In this document: one piece after another, positions 1 through 8,855 of the stretch
Layout of the letters: every line of letters begins with the position of its first letter
How positions within the stretch are numbered: position 1 is the stretch's first letter
From: Paenibacillus pedocola
Lineage (GTDB): Bacteria; Bacillota; Bacilli; Paenibacillales; Paenibacillaceae
Reading direction: 5' to 3'
DNA: 64,000 nt
NCBI RefSeq assembly: GCF_031599675.1
Contig: NZ_CP134223.1
Location: 310,001 to 374,000, forward strand
Notes under the pieces: generated by a model
What the model saw: only the letters and a program-made list of their open reading frames with translations
What the model was told of the DNA's origin: nothing
Databases searched by the model: none
Position numbers and translations under genes: made by a program

Positions 1-1893
1 GCCAATCAGAATGAGGGGGGAGAGACAAGGCTGAAGACCTTCCGCAGATTGGCTGCAGCGTATGCGACCCATGGAAGCCCGCTCAGCTACAAGGTGGTGA
101 ATACCTTTGCCTTAACCGGCAAAAAAGCCTATTTCCGCGCAGTTGATACCTCGGCGCTCGGCACCTCAACCATTGGAGCATCGGCGGATAAAATCCTGCT
201 GAACTTCGTCAACTTCGAGAAGGAGCCGTTAACGATGCGGGTGAAGGTGACGATGCCGGCCAGCGGAACCTACACCGGTGAAGTGTTCGGGGCAGGCAAC
301 AGCTATGCTGCTGCACATTCTACCGTGCAGCTCACGGCAACTCCATATCTCACCCTTAACGTGACTCTGGGGGCCGGCGAAACGGTGCAGTATATCCTGG
401 ATGAACTGGAGACGACCGCCCCTACTATTCCAACCGGCGCTGCTGCGGCGGCTGTAAGCCATGAACAGATCAGAGTGAGCTGGAACGCTTCAACCGACAA
501 TGATAAGGTGACCGGATACCGCGTATTCCGGGACGGAGGAACAGAGCCGGTGATGACCGTGCCGGGACAGCTTACGTTTTTCGATGACTACAGCGTTGCC
601 CCGGAAACAGCATACAGCTACAGGGTGCAGGCAGTGGATGAATCGGGCAACGTGTCTGCCTTAACGCCTGACGTATCGGCGACTACTCTGGCTATGCCTA
701 TTACACCGCATGTGGCGGGGGACCCTACGAAATTCGAGGCGGAGGCTGCTGCGTTTGCCCTGCCGTTAAGAATCGGCACCAACAACCTCGCTTCCGGCAA
801 AAAGGTTGTGGAGCAAACCCATGGCGGTCCGATTTCGATCCAGGGCTTTTATTCGGCCTCCGGCGGCAGTTATACCTTAACTGTTGCATACACTTCCAAT
901 CAGGATTCGAAGAAGAATATATATGTCAACGGGCAAAAGCTCTCCACCATTTCGCTGCCGACCACTGGAAGCTGGACCAGCAATATTACAGCCCGACAGT
1001 ATGGCATCACACTTCAGCCGGGGTATAACACGATTACTTTTACTTCCGGCGGAAACGGGGCAAATCTCGATTATTTCAGGCTGGAGGAGGGAGCCTTTGT
1101 TCCGGTGTCAGCATGGTATACGGTAGCGCATGACAATGCTTATATCGACTATAGCGGCTTTGAGCCGGCTCCGAACGGAGTGACTCACGTGACCTATTCG
1201 CCGGATGCCACGGCGGTGCTTAATTTTAACGGCATCGGCGTGCGCTGGAAATCGGACATCAAGAGCGATATGGGCAGCGCGGATGTCTATGTGGATGGGG
1301 AGCTGAAGGGAACCGTGGTTATTCCGCAGGCCGGTCTTGAGGGCGACAATAAGGTTGTCTACGAGCTGACCGGACTGGATTACGGGCTGCACCGGATTGA
1401 GATCATTGCGCGTGAGGGAACAGTTATGGTCAGCAGCTTCCAGTTCGAGGGGTATGAAGCCACGCTGCCTGTTCCGGGCCCGGACCTGACCATTACGGAC
1501 ATCGGCTGGAATATCGTGAACAGCGACGGTACGCCGTCCAGCCATACGACACCTCAGCTGGGGGACTCCTTAATCTTCTGGGCCAAGGTCAAAAATATCG
1601 GCGTGCGTCCGACTCCGCTGAATGCTTCCACCGGGCTTGGCCAGATTACGGGCGGCGCCTTCTCCGTCAATGGCGGGGTTGTCTCCTGGTCGGATACGAA
1701 CAACAGCATCATCCAGCCGGGGGAAGAGATCACGCTGACCGCAAACAGCAGCGCCCAGGGAACACCGCGCTGGACGGTCCCGGCGATCGGCGATTTCACG
1801 GTCCAATTCTTCGTCAATGATATCTGGCGCTACGAGGAAATGAACAAGGAGAACAATAAATTATCTGAGACGCTTCATATTAGCCTGCCCTGA
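1..1893 (+). CDS. Modular extracellular carbohydrate-active protein, C-terminal part
   Basis: The frame is open from base 1, so the start and probably the catalytic domain lie outside the window; 630 residues are visible. They begin with a beta-rich stretch like the C-terminal sandwich of a glycoside hydrolase (about 1-140). A fibronectin type III domain follows (about 141-231), then a CBM6/35-like module opening with FEAEAAAF (about 244-364) that includes NLDYFRLEEG. A second beta-sandwich (about 370-490) and a CARDB-like adhesion domain (about 496-628) with FFVNDIWRYEEMNKENN complete it. This linear domain order is typical of secreted Paenibacillus polysaccharide-degrading enzymes. The TTG at 49 is not preceded by a good ribosome site and is not taken as the start. 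The substrate cannot be told from this part. Confidence 0.8.
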   Translation, partial: ANQNEGGETRLKTFRRLAAAYATHGSPLSYKVVNTFALTGKKAYFRAVDTSALGTSTIGASADKILLNFVNFEKEPLTMRVKVTMPASGTYTGEVFGAGNSYAAAHSTVQLTATPYLTLNVTLGAGETVQYILDELETTAPTIPTGAAAAAVSHEQIRVSWNASTDNDKVTGYRVFRDGGTEPVMTVPGQLTFFDDYSVAPETAYSYRVQAVDESGNVSALTPDVSATTLAMPITPHVAGDPTKFEAEAAAFALPLRIGTNNLASGKKVVEQTHGGPISIQGFYSASGGSYTLTVAYTSNQDSKKNIYVNGQKLSTISLPTTGSWTSNITARQYGITLQPGYNTITFTSGGNGANLDYFRLEEGAFVPVSAWYTVAHDNAYIDYSGFEPAPNGVTHVTYSPDATAVLNFNGIGVRWKSDIKSDMGSADVYVDGELKGTVVIPQAGLEGDNKVVYELTGLDYGLHRIEIIAREGTVMVSSFQFEGYEATLPVPGPDLTITDIGWNIVNSDGTPSSHTTPQLGDSLIFWAKVKNIGVRPTPLNASTGLGQITGGAFSVNGGVVSWSDTNNSIIQPGEEITLTANSSAQGTPRWTVPAIGDFTVQFFVNDIWRYEEMNKENNKLSETLHISLP

Positions 1894-1982
1894 CCGTGGA
1901 GAGGAGTCAGGGAGCATGGATTAGACAGCGTAATCGGACTGTGGAGATTAAAGAGTAGTTATCAGACAGTGGTGCTTGAACC

Positions 1983-2029
1983 GGCAATCCCCGCCTCCCG
2001 TTTTGCAAGTTACGGGAGGGGGGGTTGCC
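1983..2029. terminator. Strong hairpin after the modular protein gene
   Basis: A GGCAATCCCC-GCCTCCCG arm pairs with CGGGAGG-GGGGTTGCC across a 12-nt loop. No T-run follows on the plus strand, so this may be a Rho-independent-like stem, an mRNA 3' end stabiliser or part of the adjacent repeat. Confidence 0.5.
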
Positions 2030-2075
2030 GCTACATAAGCTGAATTTAAGGCTTTCTAGAGGCGAAAGCGGCGGA

Positions 2076-2233
2076 GGGGAAGTTTGGAACTGTAGGAGCG
2101 GTAGCGTCCGCCTGAAAGCTTTCCGTAGGAAAGCTCGCATCGGAAGCATAAGCTAGGTTCGGATTTCTACCGCTAACAGCGGTTATAATCAGGAAATCGG
2201 AAGACAACAGCGGCCGGAAGTCCAAACATTCCC
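2076..2233. repeat. Palindromic intergenic repeat element
   Basis: The ends GGGGAAGTTTGGA (2076-2088) and TCCAAACATTCCC (2221-2233) are imperfect inverted repeats. Inside lie two perfect hairpins, AGCTTTCC-gta-GGAAAGCT (2117-2135) and ACCGCT-aac-AGCGGT (2169-2183). The segment GGAAGCATAAGCT is the reverse complement of the AGCTTATGCTTCC core seen in the tandem repeats at 55.4 and 58.1 kb. It looks like a Paenibacillus-type dispersed palindromic unit, a family impression from memory. Confidence 0.55.
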
Positions 2234-2382
2234 TGCAGCCCGCGTATTATGCCGGTTAGGTAAATCTAAAATTCAGCTTATACCATTATAGAATTTTGAA
2301 CTTATTTCATAGCTGCCTTTATTTAGAGGCCTGGCGGTATTGGTTACACTTGGAGTAGAAATGACCGGGAGGAATCGGGATC

Positions 2383-4113
2383 ATGCGGAGGCCGTTAACG
2401 AAGGATGAGCAGGATTGGGTGGAGCATACACTACAATCCATGAGTGTGCGGGAGAAGATCGGGCAGACGATGCAGGACCATGCCGGCCGGCTGCCGTTCA
2501 AGGCCACAGATGAGAATGAAGTCAGAGCGTACCTGGAGAAATATCCGGTAGGCAGCTTTTTTATCGGCGGAGAGGTGATCCAGAAGGCTGCGGGCAAAGC
2601 GGGGGAATACCGGGAATGGGTAGAGCTGCTGCAGAGGGTTAGCAAATTCCCGCTGCTGTTCTCCGGCGATCTGGAATTCGGCGCGGGTTCAGCGGTTAAA
2701 AGCCTGACGGCGTTCCCGCCGCTGCTTGCGCTCGCTGCAGCTGATGATGAAGCGCTGGCTTACGAATACGGCAAATATACGGCGATCGAGGGCCGGGCGG
2801 CCGGGTTCACCTGGGCGCTGGCGCCGGGGACGGATCTGCTGCTGAACTGGATGAATCCGGTGATCACGACCCGCTGTCTGGGCGATGAGCCGGGGCGCGC
2901 TCTGCGTTTGTCCGCGGCTGTGGTGCGGGGGATGCAGGATTATGGAATCGCCGCTTGCGCCAAGCATTTTCCGGGGGACGGTGTAGATTACCGGGATCAG
3001 CATATCATTACCACGGTCAACAGCCTGCCGGAGGAGGAGTGGTGGTCCACCTATGGCAAGGTCTCACAGCATTTGATTGATCAAGGGCTTATGTCGTATA
3101 TGACGGGGCATATTGCACTTCCTTGGATGGAAGGGGCCGCAGCCCAGGGCCGGAAGCCGGTTCCGGCAACCGTCTCGCGGCGGATTACTACGGATTTGCT
3201 GCGTGGGCGGATGGGCTTTGAAGGCGTGGTGCTTTCCGACGCGCTGGATATGGGCGGATTCCTGGCCTGGGGGGATTATGAGCAGCGGATGGTGGACTGC
3301 CTGAACAGCGGGACGGATGTGCTGCTGTGGCCGGGCGTAAGGTATTTTGAAACCATGGAAAAGGCGCTGGTTCAAGGTACGGTAACGATGGAACGGCTGG
3401 ATGCCAGTGTGCGGCGGATTCTGGCCATGAAGGCAGAACTGAGCCTCCAGCATTTGGATGCACAGGGACGCGACCCCCTCGCTGTCCCGCTGCTGAATGA
3501 TAAATTGAAGCCGGAGCAGGACCGGCAAGCAAGAGAGCTGAGCAGACAGCTTGCGGAGAAATGTATCACGCTTGTCCGCAACCGGGCAGATATCCTGCCG
3601 CTGGATCCGCAGACGACCCGCAGGGTGCTGGTCATCATGCTGAACAAAGTAACGCAGGGACGGGTCTTTGAGCGGATGGGGCTGTTCGTTGATCAGCTCC
3701 AGGCAAGGGGGCTGCAGGTGGATATTCTCGATGAATTCGAGCCGCTGAATACGCTGCAGAAATGGGAACAATCCGGAATCCGCTGGGATGCGGCCTTTGT
3801 GCCTTATTTTATGCCGCTGCATGGCATGATGAACTCGGCCCGTCCGGTGGGCGAAGCGGCCAAAGCCATCTGGGCGCTGCAGCATGCGGAGACGATCCGT
3901 CCGATCGGGGTATCTTTTGCCACGCCGTTTCTGCTTCGGGATATGCCGTTCCTTGACACGCTCGTAAATGCCTATTCGCTGCACGAGGAAACGGTAGAGT
4001 TCACGGTCAAAGCCCTGTTCGGAGAAGCTCCGTTCCTGGGACATTCACCTGTTGATGCCGATCCTGAGGAAGATTATATGAGTCCAAGGGGGCTGCAGCA
4101 TGTCCGAGACTAA
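2383..4113 (+). CDS. Glycoside hydrolase family 3 protein (NagZ-like active site)
   Basis: A 576-residue protein with no signal peptide, so probably cytoplasmic. The GH3 N-terminal barrel carries KHFPGDG at 194-200 followed by D205-Q-H207, the Asp-His acid/base dyad known from NagZ-type beta-N-acetylhexosaminidases. Asp286 in VLSDALDMGG is the predicted nucleophile. The C-terminal third (about 380-560) is a poorly conserved GH3 C-terminal-like domain. The ATG is preceded by GGAGGAATCGGGATC. It overlaps the next gene by 14 bases and heads an operon with a GH105-type hydrolase, which suggests intracellular oligosaccharide breakdown. The dyad argues for an amino-sugar glycosidase or a GH3 phosphorylase; beta-glucosidase remains possible. 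Confidence 0.85.
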   Translation: MRRPLTKDEQDWVEHTLQSMSVREKIGQTMQDHAGRLPFKATDENEVRAYLEKYPVGSFFIGGEVIQKAAGKAGEYREWVELLQRVSKFPLLFSGDLEFGAGSAVKSLTAFPPLLALAAADDEALAYEYGKYTAIEGRAAGFTWALAPGTDLLLNWMNPVITTRCLGDEPGRALRLSAAVVRGMQDYGIAACAKHFPGDGVDYRDQHIITTVNSLPEEEWWSTYGKVSQHLIDQGLMSYMTGHIALPWMEGAAAQGRKPVPATVSRRITTDLLRGRMGFEGVVLSDALDMGGFLAWGDYEQRMVDCLNSGTDVLLWPGVRYFETMEKALVQGTVTMERLDASVRRILAMKAELSLQHLDAQGRDPLAVPLLNDKLKPEQDRQARELSRQLAEKCITLVRNRADILPLDPQTTRRVLVIMLNKVTQGRVFERMGLFVDQLQARGLQVDILDEFEPLNTLQKWEQSGIRWDAAFVPYFMPLHGMMNSARPVGEAAKAIWALQHAETIRPIGVSFATPFLLRDMPFLDTLVNAYSLHEETVEFTVKALFGEAPFLGHSPVDADPEEDYMSPRGLQHVRD

Positions 4114-5203
4114 GCTTATGCTGGATCCTATATTGGAGCGGTTATTTGCGTATATGACCGCTGATCGGCACAGCGGCAACTGGGGAATGGACATCGGCCA
4201 CTGGGACTGGGTGCCGGGGGTTGGGATCATTTCCATCCTGGATTACGGCCAGGCTGCGGGCCGGGACAAGGCCGTCGATTATGTGCTGGAGTGGGTAGAG
4301 CGGAATAAGCAGCAGGCCGAAGGCATCAGGGTGATTAATTCCATGGCTCCTTATGCGGTTTTTCCCGGGCTGTACCGGCGGACACAGAATAGCTGGTTTC
4401 TGGAGAAAGCCGGTGAAATTGCCGGCTGGATGCTGGAGACGGCGCCGAGAACCCGGGAGGGGGCGCTGGAGCATACCGTCACCGAAGCGGCCAAGTTCCC
4501 GGAGCAGGTGTGGGCCGATACGGTCTACATGGCCGTGCTGTTCCTGGCGCGGCAGGCCGGGCTGACCGGAGATCGCAGAATCGCGGAGGCTACGCTGGAG
4601 CAGACGCTGCTGCACCTGCGGCTGCTCCAGGATGAGCAGACAGGGCTGCTGTTCCACGGCTGGAACTCCCTGCAGGGGAACCATATGTCGGCTGTCCGCT
4701 GGGCGCGGGCCAACGCCTGGATTACGCTTGCCGTTCCGCAGATTGTGGCAGAGATTAAGGAGCTGACCGAGATCCCCTCCGAGCTGTACAGCCGGTATGA
4801 CAGGCTTGCCGCTGGCCTGCGGTCCTGCCAGGCGGAGGACGGATTATGGCATACCGTCCTGGACAGGCCGGAATATTATAAGGAAACTTCGGGCAGTGCC
4901 GGCATCGCCTGCGGATTCATCCGGGGTGTACAGAGCGGCATGCTGGACCCCTCTCATCTGGCCAGCGCGGAGCAGGCTCTCGGTGCTATTCTTCCGCTCA
5001 TCACGGATGACGGAGAAGTGAAGGGGGTATCGGCCGGAACCCCGGTGATGCCTTCGGCTGAGGCCTATAATGAAATTGCGGTCTATCCGGCACTGTACGG
5101 GCAGGGGCTGGTAATGCAGTTGCTGGCGCAGACGCTGAGCCTGAGTCTAAACGGACAACCGAAGGTTAACACGGTCAGAAAGGCAGGAGATAAGCGTGAA
5201 TAA
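4100..5203 (+). CDS. GH105/GH88-type unsaturated glycuronyl hydrolase
   Basis: A 367-residue (alpha/alpha)-barrel protein. Family members cleave the unsaturated uronic acid left at the non-reducing end of oligosaccharides by polysaccharide lyases (YteR/YesR of Bacillus act on rhamnogalacturonan fragments). Recognisable blocks are NWGMDIGHWDWVPGVGI near the N terminus, KFPEQVWADTVYMAVLFLAR around residues 134-153 and DGLWHTVLDRPEYYKETSGS around 252-271. There is no signal peptide, so it acts in the cytoplasm. The start overlaps the upstream GH3 gene, indicating translational coupling. The product would feed the 5-keto-4-deoxyuronate/KDG route, consistent with the KdgT-like permease at 17.7 kb. 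Confidence 0.85.
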   Translation: MSETKLMLDPILERLFAYMTADRHSGNWGMDIGHWDWVPGVGIISILDYGQAAGRDKAVDYVLEWVERNKQQAEGIRVINSMAPYAVFPGLYRRTQNSWFLEKAGEIAGWMLETAPRTREGALEHTVTEAAKFPEQVWADTVYMAVLFLARQAGLTGDRRIAEATLEQTLLHLRLLQDEQTGLLFHGWNSLQGNHMSAVRWARANAWITLAVPQIVAEIKELTEIPSELYSRYDRLAAGLRSCQAEDGLWHTVLDRPEYYKETSGSAGIACGFIRGVQSGMLDPSHLASAEQALGAILPLITDDGEVKGVSAGTPVMPSAEAYNEIAVYPALYGQGLVMQLLAQTLSLSLNGQPKVNTVRKAGDKRE

Positions 5204-6917
5204 CGCGGCAGGTTATACCAGAGAAGACATTGACCAGCGCGAAATGCTGATCCGCAAAATGCGGGGGCTGGAAGCCCGCTATAATCCGGAGCTTGCCATG
5301 CTGCGCTCACCGTTCAGCAGCCCGGGGTACCATACTACCTTGAAGCAAGCCGATTTTATCCATTCCACGCGGGATTCGTTGTCCTATGCACTGGGGCTGC
5401 TCGATACAGAGCTTGCCGAGTGGGGGCAGCGGGCCTTCGGCATCATCGCACAGGTGATTTCACTGCAGGATACGGACCGGAGCCGCGCCACCTTTGGCAT
5501 CTGGTCCTGGTTCTATGAAGAGCCGCTGGCTATGATGGCACCGCCGGACTGGAACTGGGCCGATTTCTGCGGCAGCCGGCTGATTCAGGCTCTGGCGCGT
5601 CATGGGCACCGTTTTCCGCAGGAGCTGCGCGAGGCAACGATCCGTTCGGTGGACTATGCCTGTGAGGCCATTATCAAGCGGAATGTCGGACCCGATTATA
5701 CCAATATTGCAATTCTGGGGGCCTTTGTCACCAGAATTGCCGGAGAGCAGCTCGGCCGGGAGGATTATGCAGTCTATGGGCTGGAACGCTTGAAAAAACT
5801 CTATGCGTATACCATGGAGCGCGGGGCCTTTCAGGAGTTCAACAGTCCCGTTTATACCTATATCGCCATTCTGGAGCTGTCGAAGCTGCGGAGTGAGTCT
5901 GCGGACAGTACCGTGAAGGAGCTGTGCAATGAGCTGATTAAGCTGACCTGGAAAACAGTAGCCGGATATTATCATCCTGTGACTGCGCAGTGGTCCGGCC
6001 CGCACTCCCGCTCCTACGAGACACTGCTGACTGAGCAGAGCAAGGCGTTCCTGCAAATGGCGACCAGGGGTGAAGTGATGTTTTTTCCATGGGATGAGCT
6101 TCCTTATGAGGAGGAATGGTACGGCAGCGGCTTTTATTGCCCGCCTGATTATCTGGACTGCTTCAAGGTACCGGCAACCAAAGAGGTGAGACAGCTCTAT
6201 GAGGGGAATGCCGATGACGGCAGCGGCAAATGGGCGGTTACTTATATGACGCCGCAGTTCAGCATGGGTTCCTTTACGAACAGTGATTTATGGAATCAGA
6301 GACGGCCGCTGCTGGCCTATGTGAATAATAACGGCGCTCCGGCCTATATCCGGCTGCACTGCCTGCATGACGGCTATGATTATTGCTCTGCCCGGATTAA
6401 AACCAAACAGGATCAGGGGGATTTGCTGTTCGGAATTGATTTTCTGACGGACGGCGGGGACACCCATCCTAATCTTGACCGGATCAGCGGGGCAATCACT
6501 GCTGCGGATTTCCGGCTGCGGCTGGAGATTGGCGGTCATACCGGCGGCATCACGGCAGAGCCCACGGAAGAGGGAGCCAAATTCCGGATCGGGGAGTCCG
6601 TCTTCTGTCTGACGACATGGTTTGCGGTATTCACCGGACAGCCGGACTCCGGGCGGAGCCTGAGCTGGCAGCCGGACCAGACTGGAGACAGCCTCAATCT
6701 GGATATGATTCTGTATTCCGGCCCGCGCTGCAGCATTGATTTCACCAGTCTGCGGCAGGCGGCATTTGTGTTCTCGCTCGCTGCCTTGGAGGCTGGGGAC
6801 AGCGAAGGCCCGCGGGTGGAGGTAACCGATGAAGGTATACTTCGGGTGTGTGACCGCGCTGAATCCGGCGAGGCCTTCTCGTTGCGGCTGCGTCCCGGTC
6901 CGGCAGCGGAGTTATGA
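5196..6917 (+). CDS. Unassigned alpha-toroid/beta-sandwich protein in glycosidase operon
   Basis: A 573-residue protein that I cannot place in a named family. The GTG start at 5196 has an AGGAGA site 8 bases upstream and overlaps the end of the GH105 gene by 8 bases. Residues 1-320 are helix-rich with repeated aromatic and Gly/Pro turns (NVGPDYTNIAIL, EFNSPVYTYIAI, WSGPHSRSYETLL). About 340-560 is beta-rich (SMGSFTNSDLWNQRRPLLAY). That split resembles heparinase II/III-type lyases and related toroid enzymes. No signal peptide is present. Tight coupling to GH3 and GH105 genes suggests a third step on the same oligosaccharide. Function is inference only. Confidence 0.8.
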   Translation: MNNAAGYTREDIDQREMLIRKMRGLEARYNPELAMLRSPFSSPGYHTTLKQADFIHSTRDSLSYALGLLDTELAEWGQRAFGIIAQVISLQDTDRSRATFGIWSWFYEEPLAMMAPPDWNWADFCGSRLIQALARHGHRFPQELREATIRSVDYACEAIIKRNVGPDYTNIAILGAFVTRIAGEQLGREDYAVYGLERLKKLYAYTMERGAFQEFNSPVYTYIAILELSKLRSESADSTVKELCNELIKLTWKTVAGYYHPVTAQWSGPHSRSYETLLTEQSKAFLQMATRGEVMFFPWDELPYEEEWYGSGFYCPPDYLDCFKVPATKEVRQLYEGNADDGSGKWAVTYMTPQFSMGSFTNSDLWNQRRPLLAYVNNNGAPAYIRLHCLHDGYDYCSARIKTKQDQGDLLFGIDFLTDGGDTHPNLDRISGAITAADFRLRLEIGGHTGGITAEPTEEGAKFRIGESVFCLTTWFAVFTGQPDSGRSLSWQPDQTGDSLNLDMILYSGPRCSIDFTSLRQAAFVFSLAALEAGDSEGPRVEVTDEGILRVCDRAESGEAFSLRLRPGPAAEL

Positions 6918-6988
6918 ATAGCCTGGGCTAACCGGCTGGTCTGAATCAACGATCAGACTAAGCATGCCGGACTCTCTCTGAACACAGC

Positions 6989-7034
6989 AAAGGAGCTGTG
7001 CTCCAAGGTTCAACCCTTGGAGCCAGCTCCTTTT
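6989..7034. terminator. Bidirectional intrinsic terminator
   Basis: AAAGGAGCT...CTCCAAGG pairs with CTTGGAG...AGCTCCTTTT around the loop TTCAACC. It sits between the converging glycosidase operon and hflX, with T-runs on both strands. Confidence 0.85.
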
Positions 7035-7046
7035 AACGTAAACCGG

Positions 7047-8315
7047 TCAATGCGAAAGCTCTCTGAAATCACCGCGGAACCGCTCATAGTCAGCGGCTCT
7101 GCATTCCAGGAGGAGCTTTGTTCCATCCTCTTCATAGCTGACCTCCTGGACGTGGGCATGTTCATTGAAATAGGAAACGATGCTGCCACGGTCATACGGG
7201 ATCAGAATTTCACACTGAATGTAGTCATTAAAGACATGTCCGCGGATCAGTCCGGTAAGCTCGGCGATTCCGCTGCCCTGTCTGGCGGAGAGGGTGACGG
7301 AATCTCCTTCCACAACAGGATAAGGCCGGCCGGTCAAATCGGCTTTATTGTAGGCATACACCGTGGGAATGTCCTCTGCTCCCAGTGCTTTGAGCGTCTC
7401 GGCCGTTACCTCCATATGCTGTTCATGCTGCGGATCGGAAGCGTCGACGACATGGACCAGCAGATCCGCCTCGGTCACTTCCTCCAGTGTAGAGCGGAAG
7501 GCCTTGACGAGGTGATGGGGCAGCTGGCTGACGAAACCTACCGTATCGGTTAACAGGAAGGTTTTGTGATCCGGAAGCTTAATGCTGCGGACCGACGTCT
7601 CCAATGTGGCGAACAGCATATCCTTAGCAAATACCTGCTTGCCCGAGCCGGGATGATATTCCTCTACCATGGCATTCAACAAGCTGGACTTGCCGGCATT
7701 GGTATATCCGACCAGACAGATTACCGGCACTTCATTCTTGCGCCGCTGCCTGCGCTGAATCTGGCGCCGTTCGACCTGGTTCTGCAGTTCGGCCTGCAGT
7801 GCGGTAATCCGTTCCTCGATTCTTCTGCGGTCCAGCTCCAGCTTCGTTTCACCGGCCCCCCTGTTCTTGAGGCCCGACCCGCCGCCCTGCCGGCCGAGCG
7901 ATTCGCGCATTCCGGTGAGGCGGGGGAGCATATACTGCAGCTGGGCGACTTCAACCTGCAGCTGTGCTTCCCTGGTTTTGGCCCGTTCTGCAAAAATATT
8001 CAGAATCAGAATCGTCCGGTCAATGACCTGACGGTCCAGGGACGACTCCAGATTACGGATCTGCGAAGGAGTCAGCTCATCATTAAAGATAATCACTGTG
8101 TCCTCATCTTCTATCATTGCTGCCAGCTCCTGAATTTTACCGGTACCCAGATAGTGAGAAGGGTTAACCCGGCTGGCCTTCTGGCTTAGCTCACCGATGA
8201 CCCTGATATTGCAGGCGGCAGCCAGATTGCGGAGCTCCTCCATCGAGTATGCGAAATTCGTCTCGTTTTGCAGTTGAACACCAACGATTATGGCCTGTTG
8301 CTGTGTGGCTTCCAT
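7047..8315 (-). CDS. hflX: Ribosome-associated GTPase HflX
   Basis: A 422-residue GTPase of the Obg-HflX class, which binds and splits stalled ribosomes under stress. The N-terminal HflX domain includes the family signature NRGAGETKLELDRR at 151-164. The G domain has GYTNAGKSS (203-211, P-loop) and DTVGF (257-261). An NKAD guanine-specificity motif lies near residue 315. Length and order are typical. The minus-strand ATG is preceded by an AGGAGGTTGATG-type site. It appears monocistronic, set off from the SNF2 operon by the terminator at 8415-8448. Confidence 0.95.
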   Translation of the reverse strand: MEATQQQAIIVGVQLQNETNFAYSMEELRNLAAACNIRVIGELSQKASRVNPSHYLGTGKIQELAAMIEDEDTVIIFNDELTPSQIRNLESSLDRQVIDRTILILNIFAERAKTREAQLQVEVAQLQYMLPRLTGMRESLGRQGGGSGLKNRGAGETKLELDRRRIEERITALQAELQNQVERRQIQRRQRRKNEVPVICLVGYTNAGKSSLLNAMVEEYHPGSGKQVFAKDMLFATLETSVRSIKLPDHKTFLLTDTVGFVSQLPHHLVKAFRSTLEEVTEADLLVHVVDASDPQHEQHMEVTAETLKALGAEDIPTVYAYNKADLTGRPYPVVEGDSVTLSARQGSGIAELTGLIRGHVFNDYIQCEILIPYDRGSIVSYFNEHAHVQEVSYEEDGTKLLLECRAADYERFRGDFRELSH

Positions 8316-8855
8316 CTATTCATCAACCTCCTGAAATTTTGTATGTGCGTAAGCGGCGAGTGGTACGGTCCGGACTAAACGGACTCGACTAAGGGACAAG
8401 GGGCTAAACGGACATGAAAAAAGCACAGGCGGTAATCTGCCTGTGCTTGAATTAGAGGAAATAGAATAGTCTGGGCAGGCCATGCAATTACATGCACGGC
8501 ATCAACCAGCTGGCGCACCCCACAGAGAAACTGAACGAAGCATCCGGTACCGGCAAACGGAAATAGGCGGCCTATTCCAACCTGCGCGGTTAAGGTGATC
8601 AATTCTCTATGGGAGTGCGATTTCTAAAGGCGAAGGCGGCACAACATTCCCTGTCCGCCCGGTCAAACTGCGGGCTGCCTTTAAAAATGGATAGACCTAT
8701 CCTGAGTCCTCTGCACATGGGCAGAACTTTAGCGCTATTCATATCTGAATTAGCCGCGCAAAGTACGAATCCGGATAAAATCTATCACATTCATTTGCAA
8801 CCCTCCGTTCCTAAAAGTTGAGTCCATCTTAGCACATCCATTATTTTCTGGCAAA
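8316..8855. other. Intergenic region between hflX and SNF2 gene
   Basis: About 540 bases. It carries the minus-strand terminator at 8415-8448 and presumably the hflX promoter near 8316-8400. The rest has short open frames on both strands without ribosome sites or recognisable protein features, and I see no further element. Confidence 0.6.
8415..8448 (-). terminator. Intrinsic terminator of the SNF2 operon
   Basis: AAGCACAGGC (8421-8430) pairs with GCCTGTGCTT (8439-8448). Read on the minus strand the stem is followed by TTTTTT, placing it downstream of the SWIM-SNF2 transcription unit. Confidence 0.8.

Larger units (their letters stand above)
1894..2382. other. Intergenic region with structured repeats
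   Basis: About 490 bases without a credible gene. They hold a strong hairpin (1983-2029) and a palindromic element (2076-2233), both listed separately. A short open frame on the minus strand falls inside the repeat and is not considered coding. Confidence 0.7.

Noticed and set aside
1907..2149. An 80-residue minus-strand frame
   Set aside because: It lies across the structured intergenic repeats and has no start signal.
8375..8821. Short open frames on both strands between hflX and the SNF2 gene
   Set aside because: No ribosome sites, no domain signal, and one overlaps the terminator hairpin.
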